Assembly: GCA_963678675.1 (NCBI GenBank)
Contig: OY783200.1
Span: 10,775,431 to 10,839,430 of the forward strand
From: Xiphydria camelus
Taxonomy: Eukaryota > Arthropoda > Insecta > Hymenoptera > Xiphydriidae
DNA: 64,000 nt
Reading direction: 5' to 3'
How positions within the stretch are numbered: position 1 is the stretch's first letter; each line of letters opens with the position of its first letter. Both the position numbers and the translations under genes were made by a program. Of this stretch, positions 1 to 11,397 are shown piece by piece. Under the pieces are notes generated by a model. It was given only the letters and a program-made list of their open reading frames with translations, was not told the DNA's origin and ran no database searches.

Positions 1-146
1 TCGCCGGGGTCCAAAGGACCCGGGTGTGGTAAGCGTGTTACTCCAGGGAGGTGTGGTAAGCAAGGGTTAAGGCTAATCGAGCATAGAGGCCTTTCGTCCC
101 AAGCTTCCTGATTTTTACAAGGATCAACCCAAAACGTGATATATGC

Positions 147-560
147 ATGTGGAAGCGCAGTTCCAGATATTCGGCATCACAGCCGAGGCCACGAATGCCA
201 TATACGTTGTCGCGAGACTTCCAAGCGAAGCTGCTTCGTACTGTACCTAGTAATCATATGGGAAAAGCGTACGCACGTGACAGATATTCAAGAATGAAGG
301 AAAGGCTTATAGCGGCATACGGAATATCAAAAGAAAAGAAATTGCATCAGTTGCTTAAAAAGTAAATCGCGATTAACGGCAAGCCTTCGCCAGTCTCTTC
401 ACAGGATTCGTATCGCAAACAGTGAAAGCACATGCGTCTTCTTTTAGTATCGTTATCAGTTACACACTTGGACGAGCTGGCAAGACACGCAAATCTGTTG
501 GCCGACTATCAGAATCCATCCGCATCATGTGTAGACGCTGTGTCAAAGCCGTATTCTACT
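147..560 (+). pseudogene. LTR-retrotransposon Gag fragment (decayed)
   Basis: The 72-codon open stretch at 147-365 contains the motif MKERLIAAYG followed by a leucine-rich helix. This resembles the capsid-like part of insect Gypsy/BEL Gag proteins, where a 'LKERLI..Y' helix precedes 'LRKLL'. After the stop, another frame reads LDELARHANLLADY at about 465-510, matching the next conserved Gag helix ('LDKLAELADRI'). Sequence similarity therefore crosses at least one stop and one frameshift. No LTR is recognisable here. The cysteine knuckle and protease of what may be the same element lie at 2.35-2.8 kb, separated by insertions. The call rests on remembered family patterns and is moderate. Confidence 0.5.
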
Positions 561-847
561 AAGGTTTGCAGGAGACCGCTATTGGGAATCGACATAGGGG
601 CGTAACCTAACCAATATGGCGCCGAATAAAACCTAAACCATATGACAATATGACAATATGAAATCGTGTCCTTAATGCTAATCACATCATAAAAATTGGT
701 AGAAATATGGAAAATGTGACACCAGGTTATGTCAGTTTGACAGCTGTCTGTCTTTAAACGTCTCGTTTAACGTAGCACGTCTCATTGTGTTGCACGTTGG
801 CAATTTATCTATTTTTTCTAATTTTCCAAACAGGTTTTCAATGTATA

Positions 848-1699
848 GGGGCCTTCCATATATTACGTAAGACGTTTGAGGGGGGGGGGGGGGGTATGAA
901 TATTTCTTACAGTGTCTTACAATGGGGCGGGGTCTAGACCTCATCTTACGTGAGAAATTCCTAGCCAAAAATGCTATCAAATCACTCAATACAGATTGAA
1001 AGAAGCGCTGTACTTTGCATCAAATAAAGCAGTAACAATAGACAAAAGAATGTGCAAAACCCAGGATTAAGCAGAGAAGAGGCGACCTGCACGAGTGGCA
1101 TTGCGTCGTGATCGGGAGCTTATGTGCATCTTCCGAGATAGTGAAACGGGAGTGGAGGACGTCGAGTGGGTTGAGGAGCAGGACGTCTCTACTGAGGATA
1201 TATTTCATTAAACGAAGTTTAAAAATGAAGTTACTTTAACTGAGTGAATATATGTTTTCTAATGTTTTCCGTTGATACGAAGAGTTAGAACGAGGATGAA
1301 GTGCATAAAGAAATATACCGTAGTAGACTATAAACTTTACATCAATCGTGTTGGGCTTTCACTCGGATAAAAGACGCTGTTGATACACGATTAGAGAATA
1401 GCGAATAATGAAGAGTCTATTTAAACAGCTCCTATGTACAGCATCCTCGTTCTATGTATGATGCTATTGTTTAGCAGGACCGTCTCGAAATATAGTCAAT
1501 CTCTTCCTAATATTCATCTGATATTTGAAAGCAGTATAAACAGCAAGCTCAAGAATGACTTTAAAAAAAAGTTACGTCTTATGTAAGATTTAAGGGGGGG
1601 GGGGGGGGGGGTCATCTGGAATCTTACAGTATCTTACACTGGGGGGAGGGGGGGTCAAAAATAGGCCAAAAACGTCTTACGTAATATATGGATGGCCCC
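848..1699. mobile_element. Inverted-repeat element, 852 bp, TIR GGGGCCWTCCATATATTACG
   Basis: Both ends carry the inverted sequence GGGGCC(T/A)TCCATATATTACG followed by TAAGACG. The ends are flanked by the 3-bp direct repeat ata (845-847 and 1700-1702). Long G runs sit just inside each end (about 880-893 and 1593-1610), next to repeated TCTTACAGT(A/G)TCTTACA words. No transposase ORF is present, so it is a non-autonomous DNA element. Superfamily is not assigned. Confidence 0.7.
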
Positions 1700-2099
1700 A
1701 TACTACGCGTTCATTTGGTTTTGGAAAACCGTGAAAACACATGGATAAATGTTTTTTCGAATTACTTTCGCAGCCACTAACTGTACAAGACTACATATTT
1801 TTTTATTCGTTCTACGAAGCTTACACCACTTACTATATTCTTTAAACTTTATAAATTCTCACGTAAATTTCATTCACTAAACACTATCAGCTGTCCTTAC
1901 TTTGTATGTACATAGCGTCTCAATAATGATTGGGGGATCCGCCACCAGATGGCGAGCATCCAATGTCAATTGCCAATAGCCTCGAACCTCTCTCACGATG
2001 AGAAGAACAAAATCGATAAATTAGCTGAGCAGATTTCCCAACTCGCAGTCATTCGCAGACTTAAAAGTTCTACAAACGGTCAAAGTCAAGAAGTAGGAA
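1700..2099. other. No gene seen
   Basis: AT-rich spacer between two inverted-repeat elements. I see no coding signal or structured repeat in it. Confidence 0.5.
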
Positions 2100-2338
2100 T
2101 ACCGTAATTTCCCACAACTATGGTCCTGACCACAAGTATGGTCCAAAAAATGTTTGTTCTTTATATTCGAGGTACGTAAGTACCTACCTACAGCGGTCTG
2201 TCCCATCACTTTACTTTCATTCAGTACTCCCAAGTTTTCGCTAGATGACACCCAATACTGAAATACAGATTTGTTCGTAACAATGCGCATTTGGACCATA
2301 CTTGTGGTCCAGGACCATAGTTGTGGGAAATTACGGTA
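2100..2338. mobile_element. MITE with TA target duplication, TIR CCGTAATTTCCCACAACTAT
   Basis: About 46-bp near-perfect inverted ends (CCGTAATTTCCCACAACTAT, continuing through two copies of a 'ggaccata' word) are flanked by TA on both sides. The interior of about 145 bp has no convincing ORF. The TA duplication and size suggest a Tc1/mariner-type MITE. It sits immediately upstream of the Gag cysteine-knuckle remnant. Confidence 0.75.
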
Positions 2339-2344
2339 TATCTA

Positions 2345-2816
2345 GAGGCGTTAACGGCCCTAGTCTATGCCCGAAGCACGGGAAATATGGCGCCAAGGCC
2401 TACAAGTATGACGGTACGTTAGAGAATCCTTGTTCGTGGCAGGGAGAACTTTCTCGTAGTAGAACGACCTTCAGTCATGGAGGCTGACGCCGAAGATCAA
2501 AATTCCAAATGTCTCCATATTCAAGACAGAATCGCAAAACTCATTTATCTAGTGGATACAGGCGCGAAAGTCTCTGTTTTGCCAGTGCGTAATCGAATTA
2601 AATTTGTGCCAAGTCATTTCAAGTTTTACGCAGTCAACGGGAGCGACATAGAAACTTACAGTAACTCAATGGTAACGTTGCATATAGGTTGCGCCCCTTG
2701 ACGTGAAACTTTTGCATCACAAACGTAGATCAGCCAATTATTGGAGCAGACACGTCTATAAAGTTAGCCTCCCAGTTTCATAAAATAGAATTAATGATTA
2801 CAGTTCTAGGTAATTT
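2345..2816 (+). pseudogene. Gag zinc knuckle plus retropepsin fragment of an LTR retrotransposon
   Basis: The 2302-2487 frame contains LCPKHGKYGAKAYKY followed by PCSWQG, matching the degenerate Gag knuckle 'CWYHR.FG.KA..C..PCSW' of insect Gypsy-like elements. The overlapping frame at 2477-2701 reads LIYLVDTGAKVSVLPV, an aspartic protease active site (DTG at about residue 28). It continues with FYAVNGSDIETYS, which fits the flap region. Past a stop, another frame gives DQPIIGADTSIKLAS, the conserved 'PIIGADFL' segment. At least two frame changes and one stop separate these blocks. No reverse transcriptase follows. Confidence 0.7.
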
Positions 2817-4076
2817 TGAAATAATACTACAGTTCAAGATAAGTTTTTAAAATAGTTTCAGCGATTAATAGTGAGAAAATCAATTTTTAAATATGGGGGA
2901 CATTCTTGAATAGTTCTACAGTTCTTGATATTTTTTATCAATAGTTCTGATCCTTAAGATATTCAAAAATGGATTCTAAGTTCGAAGGTATAAAAAAAAT
3001 GAAGTTTCAAAAATTCCGATGAGAGTTCTAGTGGCCCCCTCGAGGAGTTTTTCAAGATATCCTGATAACATTTTTCGATAGCACTTAAGGTAGCAGAGGT
3101 AAAACCCTCGGAACTTGCGAATTTCCACCAACTACTAAGTCCAAAGGGGTAAAGAAAATTTAAAAGTTCCAAGAGTTCTGACTTAATCACTGGCAGAAAT
3201 TCCTTAGGATATGACGAAATCTATAGTCGTGTTACGCACTGGACACACTATGCAGCGGCTACTCGCCTACGGAAGCGTCGCAAAAAATCAACGAGAATAC
3301 GCGCGAGACAGATCATACCCTAGCATGCGCTCCTCTCAGAAAAATAACTACAAGATTTATTGTAGGATCTTACAAGAATGTTATAAGATCGTACTAGATC
3401 AATGAAAAAATCTTGTAAGGTCATACAAAGGTAATGCAAGAACTTGTCAGAATCCTATAAGACTCGTATCAGTGGCAGTTGTTATGAATTTGGTCATGCA
3501 AGATCATACAGGGTAATGTAAGATTCCTCAAAGAGGCTTACACGATAACCAGTAACTCCAACTCGGTCCTTTCGAGATCATACAGGATCCATGTAACAAA
3601 TTGCTAATCATTCAAGATACTTGTGTGACAGGATTCTTTAAGTTTCCCACAAAAATGCTACATATAATATTTTCATGCAACTCTCTGCAAGACACAGCCA
3701 ATTAATGTGTGGCACTTGTAGGAACAGGCACATTTAATATATCCTGTGAGTCCTTGAACAAATAGTTCATACATAATCCTGTGTCTTCCTGTTCCAATTT
3801 TCTAGAAGAATTTTTATTGGATGATCATGCAAGTTCCTGCATAAATTTTTTTACTGGAATCTTTGGGAGGGTCGGTTGATCAGTTTACAATGAATCGGAA
3901 CTGAACAAAAGCTTACGTATATTTGATAACGGAAAGATGTTGATGACGAAGGCTTCGGTGAAAAGGCGCCGGTGACGATGGCTTCGCGCAATTATTTCCC
4001 GCAGCTTATGGCGTTGATGCCGGATTCAGCTCGTCGATCATGCAAGGTTATGCACGTGGGCTGGGCGGCGATTGGA
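2817..4076. other. No gene seen; degenerate repeated words
   Basis: Low-complexity, AT-rich DNA. Between about 3340 and 3640 the words 'ttacaagat/atcttgtaa' and 'atcatacaagg' recur in both orientations, suggesting an eroded simple repeat. No coding region is supported. Confidence 0.4.
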
Positions 4077-5060
4077 CGTCCGAAATAGTGGATGTTCCTA
4101 CTTGGTTCTTTATTCAAAGACAGTGGCTGCTTAGCTGAACGGCAGAGAAACCTCAAACGCCTTCCGCATTGATCACTGAATGTAGCAGCATGTTCGAACA
4201 GCGGAAAAGCTTCTCAGACGCCTCACGTGTTTCTCATTGAGTCATGGCCACTTGGTCAGACAGCGGAGAATCTTCCTTCTCCAGCGTCCTGCATGCTCTT
4301 TTCGCATCGCTGGAACTATCACATGAAGGTCACCAATGTGGGGCTGAAGACTCCTTGTCTGACTCATGGCGAGTACAAGCTTCACTCTGCACCGCTCGAA
4401 TCCTCAACATGGCCCTTTGTTCAAGGATAACTGCTGCTTAGCTGATTGGCGTTTAGACGTCCGAAATGACGAATGTTTCTACGTGGCCTTTTGTTCGAAG
4501 ACAGTGGCTGTTTGGCTGAACAGCGAAGAAACCTCTCGAACGCCTTCCGCGTTGCTCGCTGAATGTGGCAGCCTATTCGACGGCGGAGAAGCTTCTCAGA
4601 CTCCTCACGTGTTTTTCATTGAGCCGGGGCCACTTGGTCAGACAGCGGAGAATCTTCCGAAATAGCAGACGTTCCTACATGGCCCTTTGTTCAAGGACAA
4701 CTGCTACTTGGCTGGGCGGAATTTAGGCGTCCGAAATGGCGAACGTTCCCACGTGGCCCTTTATTCGAAGACAGTGGCTACTTGGTTGAACGGCGGAGAA
4801 AGCTCTCGAACGCCTTCCGCGTTACTCGCTGAATGAGGCGACCTGTTCGAACGGCGGAGAAGCTTCTCAGACGCCTCACGTGTTTTCATTGAGCCATGAC
4901 CGCTTGATCAGACCGCGGAGAATCTTCTTTCTCCGGGGTCTCGCATGCTCTTACCGCATTGGCGGAACTATAACGTCGAGATCACCAATGTGGGACTTAA
5001 GGCTCCTTGTTTGACTCATGGCAAGTACAAGCCTCACTCAGTACCGCTCGAATCCCCAAC
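4077..5060. repeat. Tandem repeat, about three degenerate units of 270-380 bp
   Basis: Units begin with 'gtccgaaat' at about 4077, 4459 and 4730. Each contains, in the same order, a block around 'gaagacagtggct', 'acgccttccgcgtt', 'agcttctcagac' and 'cacttggtcagac'. The units differ by many substitutions and by the length of the last block. The short ORFs in them are not conserved in frame, so I treat this as satellite-like repeat, not coding. Confidence 0.65.
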
Positions 5061-5273
5061 GATGAGAAGGGAAGGAAGAAACCGCAACGATGGAGCAAGC
5101 TGTCAGACTCGCTCACAGATTACGTTTATTCAGATTGCAATGTTCCACATTAAAAAATGCGACGCGGACTACGCCATCTCTTGAAATATAGCGGAACTAT
5201 TTTGCAACCTTGCTAAACTCCAGCCACTTTCCTTTTACTGACACAAGTCGATGCGAGTCGACTCGTGTCACCG

Positions 5274-5391
5274 AAAGTGCTTTCCATTTAGTTTGTGTGG
5301 CCGTGAGTCGGCGACACGAGTCACCTCAAACAGACTAGCGGACGAGTCGACACAAAAGTCGCTGGGAGTCGTGTAAATGGAAAGCACCCCC
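5274..5391. repeat. Short inverted-repeat element (about 118 bp)
   Basis: The ends GTGCTTTCCATTTA and its complement (5277-5290 and 5374-5387) enclose a segment rich in gtcgactcg-type words. It is probably a hairpin MITE. No clear target duplication is seen. Confidence 0.45.
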
Positions 5392-5573
5392 ATTAAAGTG
5401 AAACTTCTTTGCGGAGGGTACTGAATGCGCGCCCGAGGAGACGAAAAACCGTAACAAAACCCACACACTCCACCGCTCTCGACCGTGTCTCACTCATCAG
5501 CGCTCTCGACCGTCGACTCTGCCCCATTCCACCGCTCGCGATCCTGCCCCATTCCACCGCTCCCGACCGTGCG

Positions 5574-6070
5574 TACCATATGTCCGCGATCAAAGCACCC
5601 ATAGCAAAATTGCGAGTTTTGCATGAGCACCCCTGTGGGTCTCCTCGTCCAATAGAATCACCGGAGAAGTGTGAATGCGCATGCGCAGTCATCCGCAAGT
5701 GATCGATAATCGATCGAGTTATTTCGATAACCGATTTGAACTTGCTGACACGCCAACACTCGCGGATAACTACCGTATGTCCGCGATCAATTGAACCATA
5801 GGAAAATTGCGAGTTTTGCATGAGCACCCCTTTGGGTCTCCTCGTCCAATAGAATCACCGGAGAAGCGTGAATGCGCATGCGTAGTCATCCGCGAGTGCA
5901 GTTCGACTTCGATTCTCGCATCTCGAAATCGAAGTCGAACTGCACTCGCGGATGACTACGCATGCGCATTCACGGTTCTCCGGTGATTCTATTGGACGAG
6001 GAGACCCATAGAGGTGCTCATGCAAAACTCGCAATTTTGCTATGGGCTCTTTGATCGCGGACATATGGTA
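5574..6070. mobile_element. TA-flanked MITE, family A, composite of two copies
   Basis: The outer ends read TACCATATGTCCGCGATCAA and its complement, flanked by TA. A second, more typical start (TACCGTATGTCCGCGATCAA) begins at 5771. The left 197 bp therefore comes from one copy and the rest from another with a different palindromic core (gcagttcgacttcgattc). Related full copies lie at 6980-7299 and 36217-36536. No coding capacity. Confidence 0.8.
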
Positions 6071-6079
6071 CACCCGAGC

Positions 6080-6439
6080 CAGCCCCCTGCAACTCACAGG
6101 TATTCCCATTAGATATCTGTGACCACGCTTTGTCGCCAGTCGTACTAATCCGCTACGTGGCGCCCTATCGCTGGCCCTGTGTTGGCTGCTGCTGGCTGTT
6201 GGTTGCGCTGGCTCATAAAATTCGTTCGAACATTTACTGGACTATTTCTATTACTTCATAAAATTCCTTATCCCTACATATTTATTACAAAATGGAATAA
6301 TGCTTCATTGCACTCAAGCCCCTTCATTCACACCTCATTCGCCCGCTTTCAGCCGGGCCTGCCGGACCAGCGACACTGCGCCACCACGCGGTTGGCGACA
6401 ACGGTTTGGCCATGCGAAACACAGAGTTGCAGGGGGCTG
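6080..6439. mobile_element. P-type MITE, deletion derivative of the 10.5-12.4 kb P-like element
   Basis: Inverted ends CAGCCCCCTGCAACTC are flanked by an 8-bp duplication with one mismatch (acccgagc at 6072-6079, acccgggc at 6440-6447). The left 100 bp matches the right end of the 10465-12435 element and the right 150 bp matches its left end. It is an internally deleted relative in the opposite orientation. Confidence 0.85.
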
Positions 6440-6447
6440 ACCCGGGC

Positions 6448-6979
6448 TCACGGATTCTGATCCTGGTGACTTTTGCAAAATGTCAGTTTTAAACGTACTA
6501 ACCTTGGGGCCGGTTCTTTATCCGTTAACCGCCAGTTAGTTAATTTGGCCTCTCGGTTAAAATTAAAGTTAAGTTCTCCCTCTACGTAACAAATTTAGAG
6601 GGGAAATCGTTTCCCCTTGAATGCTTTCTGGTAAGGCTGACAAACCAGCGCTATCATAAACAACGACAATTTCAGTTTATTTTCCAAATTCGCAGTATGC
6701 ATCTTTGATAACAATTAGCATTTCCTAGCGTTTCTATACAAATCAATATGTTATTTTCATCGGGTTCCAAAACCCATGAGTCATAATGTTCAATCAGAGA
6801 AAGTATGTAAAAATAATTCTTTTTGGTTATTAAAATTTGCCTACACAAATATATAATTTTTTGATGACATCTACTAATTATGAATCACAGCATACATAAT
6901 TCAATTAAAAAGTGAAAACTGTGGCTATATATGCTTTAGTTTTTACCATTAAGTCAATAATACTATGGTCTTAACACTG
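6448..6979. other. No gene seen
   Basis: AT-rich spacer. The piece at about 6460-6535 resembles the ends of other elements in the window ('taaacgtactaacc', 'ggggccggtt'), so it is probably eroded transposon DNA. Confidence 0.45.
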
Positions 6980-7299
6980 TACCGTATGTCCGCGATCATT
7001 TGAACCATAGGAAAATTGCGAGTTTTGCATGAGCACCCCTTTGGGTCTCCTCGTCCAATAGAATCACCGGAGAAGCGTGAATGCGCATGCGTAGTCATCC
7101 GCGAGTGTGGCGTCGTCAGCAAGTTCAGATCGATTATTTCGATAACCGATATGAACTTGCTGACGACGCCACACTCGCGGATGACTACGCATGCGCATTC
7201 ACGCTTCTCCGGTGATTCTATTGGACAAGGAGACCCAAAGGGGTGCTCATGCAAAACTCGCAATTTTCCTATGGTTCAAATGATCGCGGACATACGGTA
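6980..7299. mobile_element. TA-flanked MITE, family A, 320 bp
   Basis: It is an almost perfect palindrome from TACCGTATGTCCGCGATCAT to its complement, flanked by TA. The arms are about 145 bp around a short core containing cgatTATTTcgat. The length equals the copy at 36217-36536, and the two differ at only a few positions by eye. Confidence 0.88.
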
Positions 7300-7477
7300 C
7301 ACACCGTCTGAGTGTTCACAATATTTCAATTTTTTTTGTTTTTAATTTGTTCAATAATTTCTTGATAGAAGGGTTGAGAATTTCGATAAGGTAATTGAAC
7401 TTTGAAATTTGAACTATTTGAGCAACTTTTTCTGTGCGTAAATGTCGAAGATGCAAGTTTATGTATAAAAAACAGTC

Positions 7478-8769
7478 TACAGTATGTCCCGTGGATAACG
7501 CAAGTATTTGAATTTCCCCCACATTTGACTTTAGTAGTGCTTAGAACGGTGCTGTAGTTAGAGTTGGCTTTAGAAGAGTGCGCTGCGTTCTTATGAGCCG
7601 TGTTTCGAGAGCGAAAAGTGTAAAACGTCTGATTTCCCGGGAACTGTCAATTCGGGAGATCGAAGCGTCTAACCTTGAAATTAGTTGAATTTGTAAACAA
7701 TGGTAAATAATATGTAGAAGTGATGAGAAATAATCAACAGGTTTCGGAAACACGGCTCGTGTAACGGCCCGTCGCGCTACGGCGCCTTGCCGCCAGGTGG
7801 CGCCGACCTTCGACTCCACGGCTTTCGGCTTCTCGTTAGTGGTCCAACAACGGGCAAGTTTGTATATAAGACCGCAACTGCCCGTCTATCACCGAGGGCC
7901 ACAGAGCGTCTAAGGCAAGAGTCGGCCTAGCCTTACTGACGAGTCCACAGGCCGACTCCGGGACGAAACGCTCCGCCGATAAGATGGCGACCACATCCTT
8001 TTCGCCACATTGGTGACCCCGACGTGATCCAGCGGAGAAGATCATCATCCTGCAGCATACCTTCTGGACCAAGGGAACTCCCATGACAAGGACACCTTGA
8101 TCTCTGGAAGCAGAACCGACGTCACGCTGATGGTACGGCACGTGTACACGCCCCGGCACGGCACACTCACGCCCCGGCACGGCACATGTGTACACGCCCC
8201 GTCATGACGTCACGGCTCACACACTCAGGATCGATCTCTCACACGCTGCGACGAACACACCGGCGGAGTTTCCAACCCACGACGTTCCAGCCACACGCAG
8301 ACACGCTCACAGCCAAGCCGTTGTCACACACACCAACTTCTTCCGCTTCGTTCCGTCTGCATACATCAGACCCATCAGACGTCACTAGGGAGGGAGTACT
8401 GTAGCGGCCCGTCGCGCTACGGCGCCTTGCCGCCAGGTGGCGCCGACCTTCGACTCCACGGCTTTCGGCTTCTCGTTAGTGGTCCAACAACGGGCAAGTT
8501 TCTATATAAGACCGCAACTGCCCGTCTATCACCGTGGACCACAGAGCGTCTAAGGCAGGAGTCGGCCTAGCCTTACTGACGAGTCCACAGGCCGACTCCG
8601 GGACGAAACACTCCGCCGATAAGATGGCGACCACATCCTTTTCGCCACACTCGTAAGAACGCAGCGCACTCTTCTGAAGCCAACTTTAACTACAGCACCG
8701 TTCCAAGCACTACTAAAGTCAAATGTGGGGGAAATTCAAATACTTGCGTTATCCACGGGACATACTGTA
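7478..8769. mobile_element. TA-flanked MITE, family T, interrupted by a TRIM
   Basis: The ends are TACAGTATGTCCCGTGGATA and its complement, flanked by TA. The arms run through 'atttgaatttcccccacattt'. The interior carries the module 'gttagagttggctt..agaagagtgcgctg' shared with several other MITEs here. The TRIM at 7760-8649 inserted in it, duplicating ctcg. Confidence 0.82.
7760..8649 (+). mobile_element. TRIM-like LTR retrotransposon, copy 1 (LTRs 7760-8009 and 8400-8649)
   Basis: Two 250-bp LTRs begin TGTA and end CACA, differ at about six positions, and are flanked by the 4-bp duplication ctcg (7756-7759 and 8650-8653). Each LTR has a TATA-like tatataag. A primer-binding-site-like TTGGTGACCCCGACGTGATC follows the 5' LTR, and a purine-rich tract (agggagggagtac) precedes the 3' LTR. 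The interior of about 390 bp has no gag or pol, which fits a terminal-repeat retrotransposon in miniature that depends on enzymes from elsewhere. Confidence 0.88.
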
Positions 8770-8947
8770 TACGCTATAAACACCCAATTAATCGATTAAA
8801 GAATTCTTTTTCTAACAATGACAATTGTTGCATATTTCACATTTACCGTTAATGAGAGATATTTAATTTTTTTTCAAGTGGAAGAATTTATGTGAATAAC
8901 TTCTGCAAATATTTGTAACGTAATTTACCTGTTTTTTCTCATTTACA

Positions 8948-9413
8948 AAAGGGTACGTGGTCCCAATTATTCGGATGTTGAGAAACTGGCAATGATAAAA
9001 GTTATGCAAGATTTTGTAAAAATTATCGAGGGCAAACAAACAGACGGCGTAACAATCATAGAGAAGAAAAAGACTTAAGAAGAGGTGCACAAATATTATA
9101 ATATACGTTTCTCCACACGCACACGCACGGTAGAAAGTCTCCAGACACTTAGGCCGAATCTGAAGAGAGATACCAGAAAATATAAGGCAACCCAGAGGCA
9201 AGAAAACAAGAAGACAGGTGGAGGTCCCAGCGAGTTTAAACCAAATGTTGTATTTGAGGAAATGCTCAAGCTCATCGATCCTTTGTTTGAATCGTTGGAG
9301 AATTTGCACGATTCCAATGCTGATGCACTAACTGTTGAAACTCTCTTTTGTGACGGAGAAGATGCAAATTCATTACATGATACTAACCCAGGTAGCACAC
9401 TGATGTTAGAATA
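8948..9413 (+). pseudogene. Myb/SANT-like DNA-binding protein fragment (Harbinger-partner type)
   Basis: One reading frame from about 8948 gives RGPNYSDVEKLAMIKVMQDF. An in-frame TAA at 9076-9078 follows, then the frame resumes with HKYYN and NLKRDTRKYKATQRQENKKTGGGPSE. The helix-turn-helix layout and the KTGGGPSE tail are typical of the Myb/SANT-like proteins encoded by PIF/Harbinger elements or their domesticated relatives. The single stop lies where the family has 'W(E)EV', and the reading frame is otherwise open for about 140 codons. The last residues are read from the element inserted at 9387, so the natural C-terminus is lost. Confidence 0.6.
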
Positions 9414-10367
9414 ACGTCTCAGACGTCATTTTTTGGTCAGTATAGGGTTTCAGACGTCAATTGTCGTAATATTAACGTCACAGGGACGTCATATTTACGA
9501 CGTACCTTGGACGTCAAAATTCAACGTCTTTTTGACGGAACTTTTCTGTCATTTTTAATGACGAACGAGACTTAGAAAAATGTCGGTCTCCTGCATATAG
9601 GTATAGGGACTTGAAAATTTATTTGTGAATAAATGGACAAAAATTGTAATTTGTTCAATTATTAAATCAATAAATTATTTCATTTCGAGTCTCCAGAGTA
9701 TGTTGAGCAAGTTATAAACTATACTGTTTATTAAAAAGCACAGATTATTAAAGTAAATGAAAGACAATCAATTAATGTAGGATGAATAAATATTCATATA
9801 ATTATTTATTTATTTATTTATATTTATTTATTATTTATATCTTGCATAAACGCAAATTGATATTAATATCAATTTGCGTCTATGCAAGAATATTTATCAA
9901 AAGACAATCATAAATTTAGAAAAATGTTGAGAAAAGAATAATCCAATTATAAAACCTTATTTATTCAAGCTCTTTCTTATTGACAGGAAAATCAATATAC
10001 ATTTATTCATCAAACTTCATATGAACACCAATAGTAATAACATTCTTAACCACAAGAGCGTGCAGCAGATGAGGACTCGAGGACACCGACCGATCAACGA
10101 AGTTAAGCAGCGAAAAGTGCGGACACTAGTTGGATGGGTGACTGCTCACGATGAAAAGATATACGTCAGACCTAACCTTTTAGAACCGTCATTTTTTACG
10201 TCATCAACACGTACGGTAGAACGTCATTATGACGTGATTTTTCTGACGTCGTGTGGATGTGCAATTAAGCCGTCTTTGCGATGTTAAAATGACGTCATAT
10301 TTTTCGTCATCTGACGTCAGAACTGACCTTCAAAAAACGTCATTTCGACGTTAGTGTGCTACCTGGG
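9387..10367. mobile_element. CCCAGGTAGC-ended element with 5S-like segment, copy 1
   Basis: The inverted ends CCCAGGTAGCACACTGA(C/T)GTTA enclose 981 bp. Just inside each end the sequence is studded with acgtca words, and the middle is A/T-rich. A segment similar to 5S rRNA lies at 10088-10150. Copy 2 (13388-14367) has the same size and gene order in opposite orientation. No transposase ORF, so non-autonomous. No clean duplication is seen at this copy (flanks aa and tt). Confidence 0.8.
10088..10150 (+). other. 5S-rRNA-like segment inside a transposable element
   Basis: The string from gaccgatcaacgaag through aagcagcg to tggatgggtgactgct follows the internal control region of eukaryotic 5S rRNA genes. 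It shows an A-box-like AAGTTAAGCAGCG, an intermediate element position and a C-box-like TGGATGGGTGACTGC in the right order and spacing. The rest of the 5S gene is not recognisable, so it is a fragment. It could act as a pol III promoter as in 5S-derived SINEs, but that is inference. Confidence 0.65.
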
Positions 10368-10779
10368 TTCGCGCGTGTTTTCGGTATTACCTACGCGCGT
10401 TACTTAGATATCTATCGTCCCTTGTAAGGGCTCTCGTCGATTATGTCGCGCTGATAGTCCCGGTCAGCCCCCTGCAACTCTACGTTTCGGATGGCCACAC
10501 CGATGTCGCCAACCGCGTGGTGGCGCCAGCGTAGCTGGCCCGGCTGAATGCGGGCGAATGAGGTGTGAATGAAGGGACTTGAGTGCAATGAAGCATTATT
10601 CCATTTTGTAATAAGTATGTAGGGATAAGGAGTTTTATGAAGTAATAAAAATAGTCCAGTAAATGTTCGAACGAATTTTATATTTCACGATAAAAAATTT
10701 TAGTTTTATTACACCCATAAATAACGTAAAACAACTACAAAACGATTTTTACTTTCATTCATTTTTTTATAATTTTTTT

Positions 10780-11397
10780 TTAAGATACTGTCCATTTGGA
10801 CGCTTTCTTTGTATATTGGTTTTTTTTCTCTTCCTCTGAGTTAATTCGATTACAATACTGTTGCATTCTCCTCATTACAAAGTATCTAATAATGTGATAT
10901 AATATATCAGTGGCATGCGTCTCGCAAGGAAATGATAATTTATCTAATTTTAAAACACCATCCAAAATTGCTTCAAATACATAATTTTCATTTCGATGGA
11001 CAAGAAAACGGTTGTCGAGATATAAAATGAATTTAAAAAGGTGTGTATTAGGGTGATAAAAAAGCACGTCTTTGTACCATTGAGAAAAAGCAGCTTCCGG
11101 TAGAATAGCTTGGTTAGACGGATTTACAAGAGCATTTTTACATTCAACACACTTAACAGTATTTAAAACATGCTTTAATAAATCAGCCGTTAAGCAATAT
11201 AGAATGCAGTTAGACACATCTGGCCGGCTGTAGTCATGCTCAGTCATATTTTCCATGCTCCAATCTTCATTTGTTACCAAAGCATCAAGTTTAGCTTTTA
11301 TCTCCTTCTTAGCATCAGCAGAATTGTTATTACTAAAAATAGATTTAATATCGCCAAGTGTTAAAAGTGCTTCTTGACTATGCCCTGATTCAACCAA
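10780..11397 (-). pseudogene. P-element transposase, C-terminal part
   Basis: A 205-codon open frame with the segment SNCILYCLTADLLKHVLN, then a CVECKNAL zinc-knuckle-like pair, then HPNTHLFKFILYLDNRFL. This order ('DCv.YyiaGyl...l.C..C...l', then 'hPn..Lf.li..iE..f') is that of the C-terminal region of THAP9/P-element transposases. The catalytic acidic residues of the RNase-H-like fold would lie upstream and are absent from this copy. It lies downstream of the THAP exon on the same strand. An N-terminal start cannot be chosen because the fragment is internal. Confidence 0.65.

Noticed and set aside
4077..5060. CRISPR array or gene cluster in the 4-5 kb repeat
   Set aside because: Units are hundreds of bases long and diverged, with no short repeat/spacer structure. 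The window is eukaryotic.
5393..6109. Overlapping 84-144-codon frames across the family A MITEs (for example MRVLHEHPFGSPRP)
   Set aside because: The same peptide recurs in both orientations wherever the palindromic MITE occurs (also 7.0 and 36.3 kb). It is a by-product of the palindrome.
10088..10150. Genuine 5S rRNA gene
   Set aside because: Only the internal control region is recognisable, the 5' and 3' stems are absent, and it repeats inside a transposable element.
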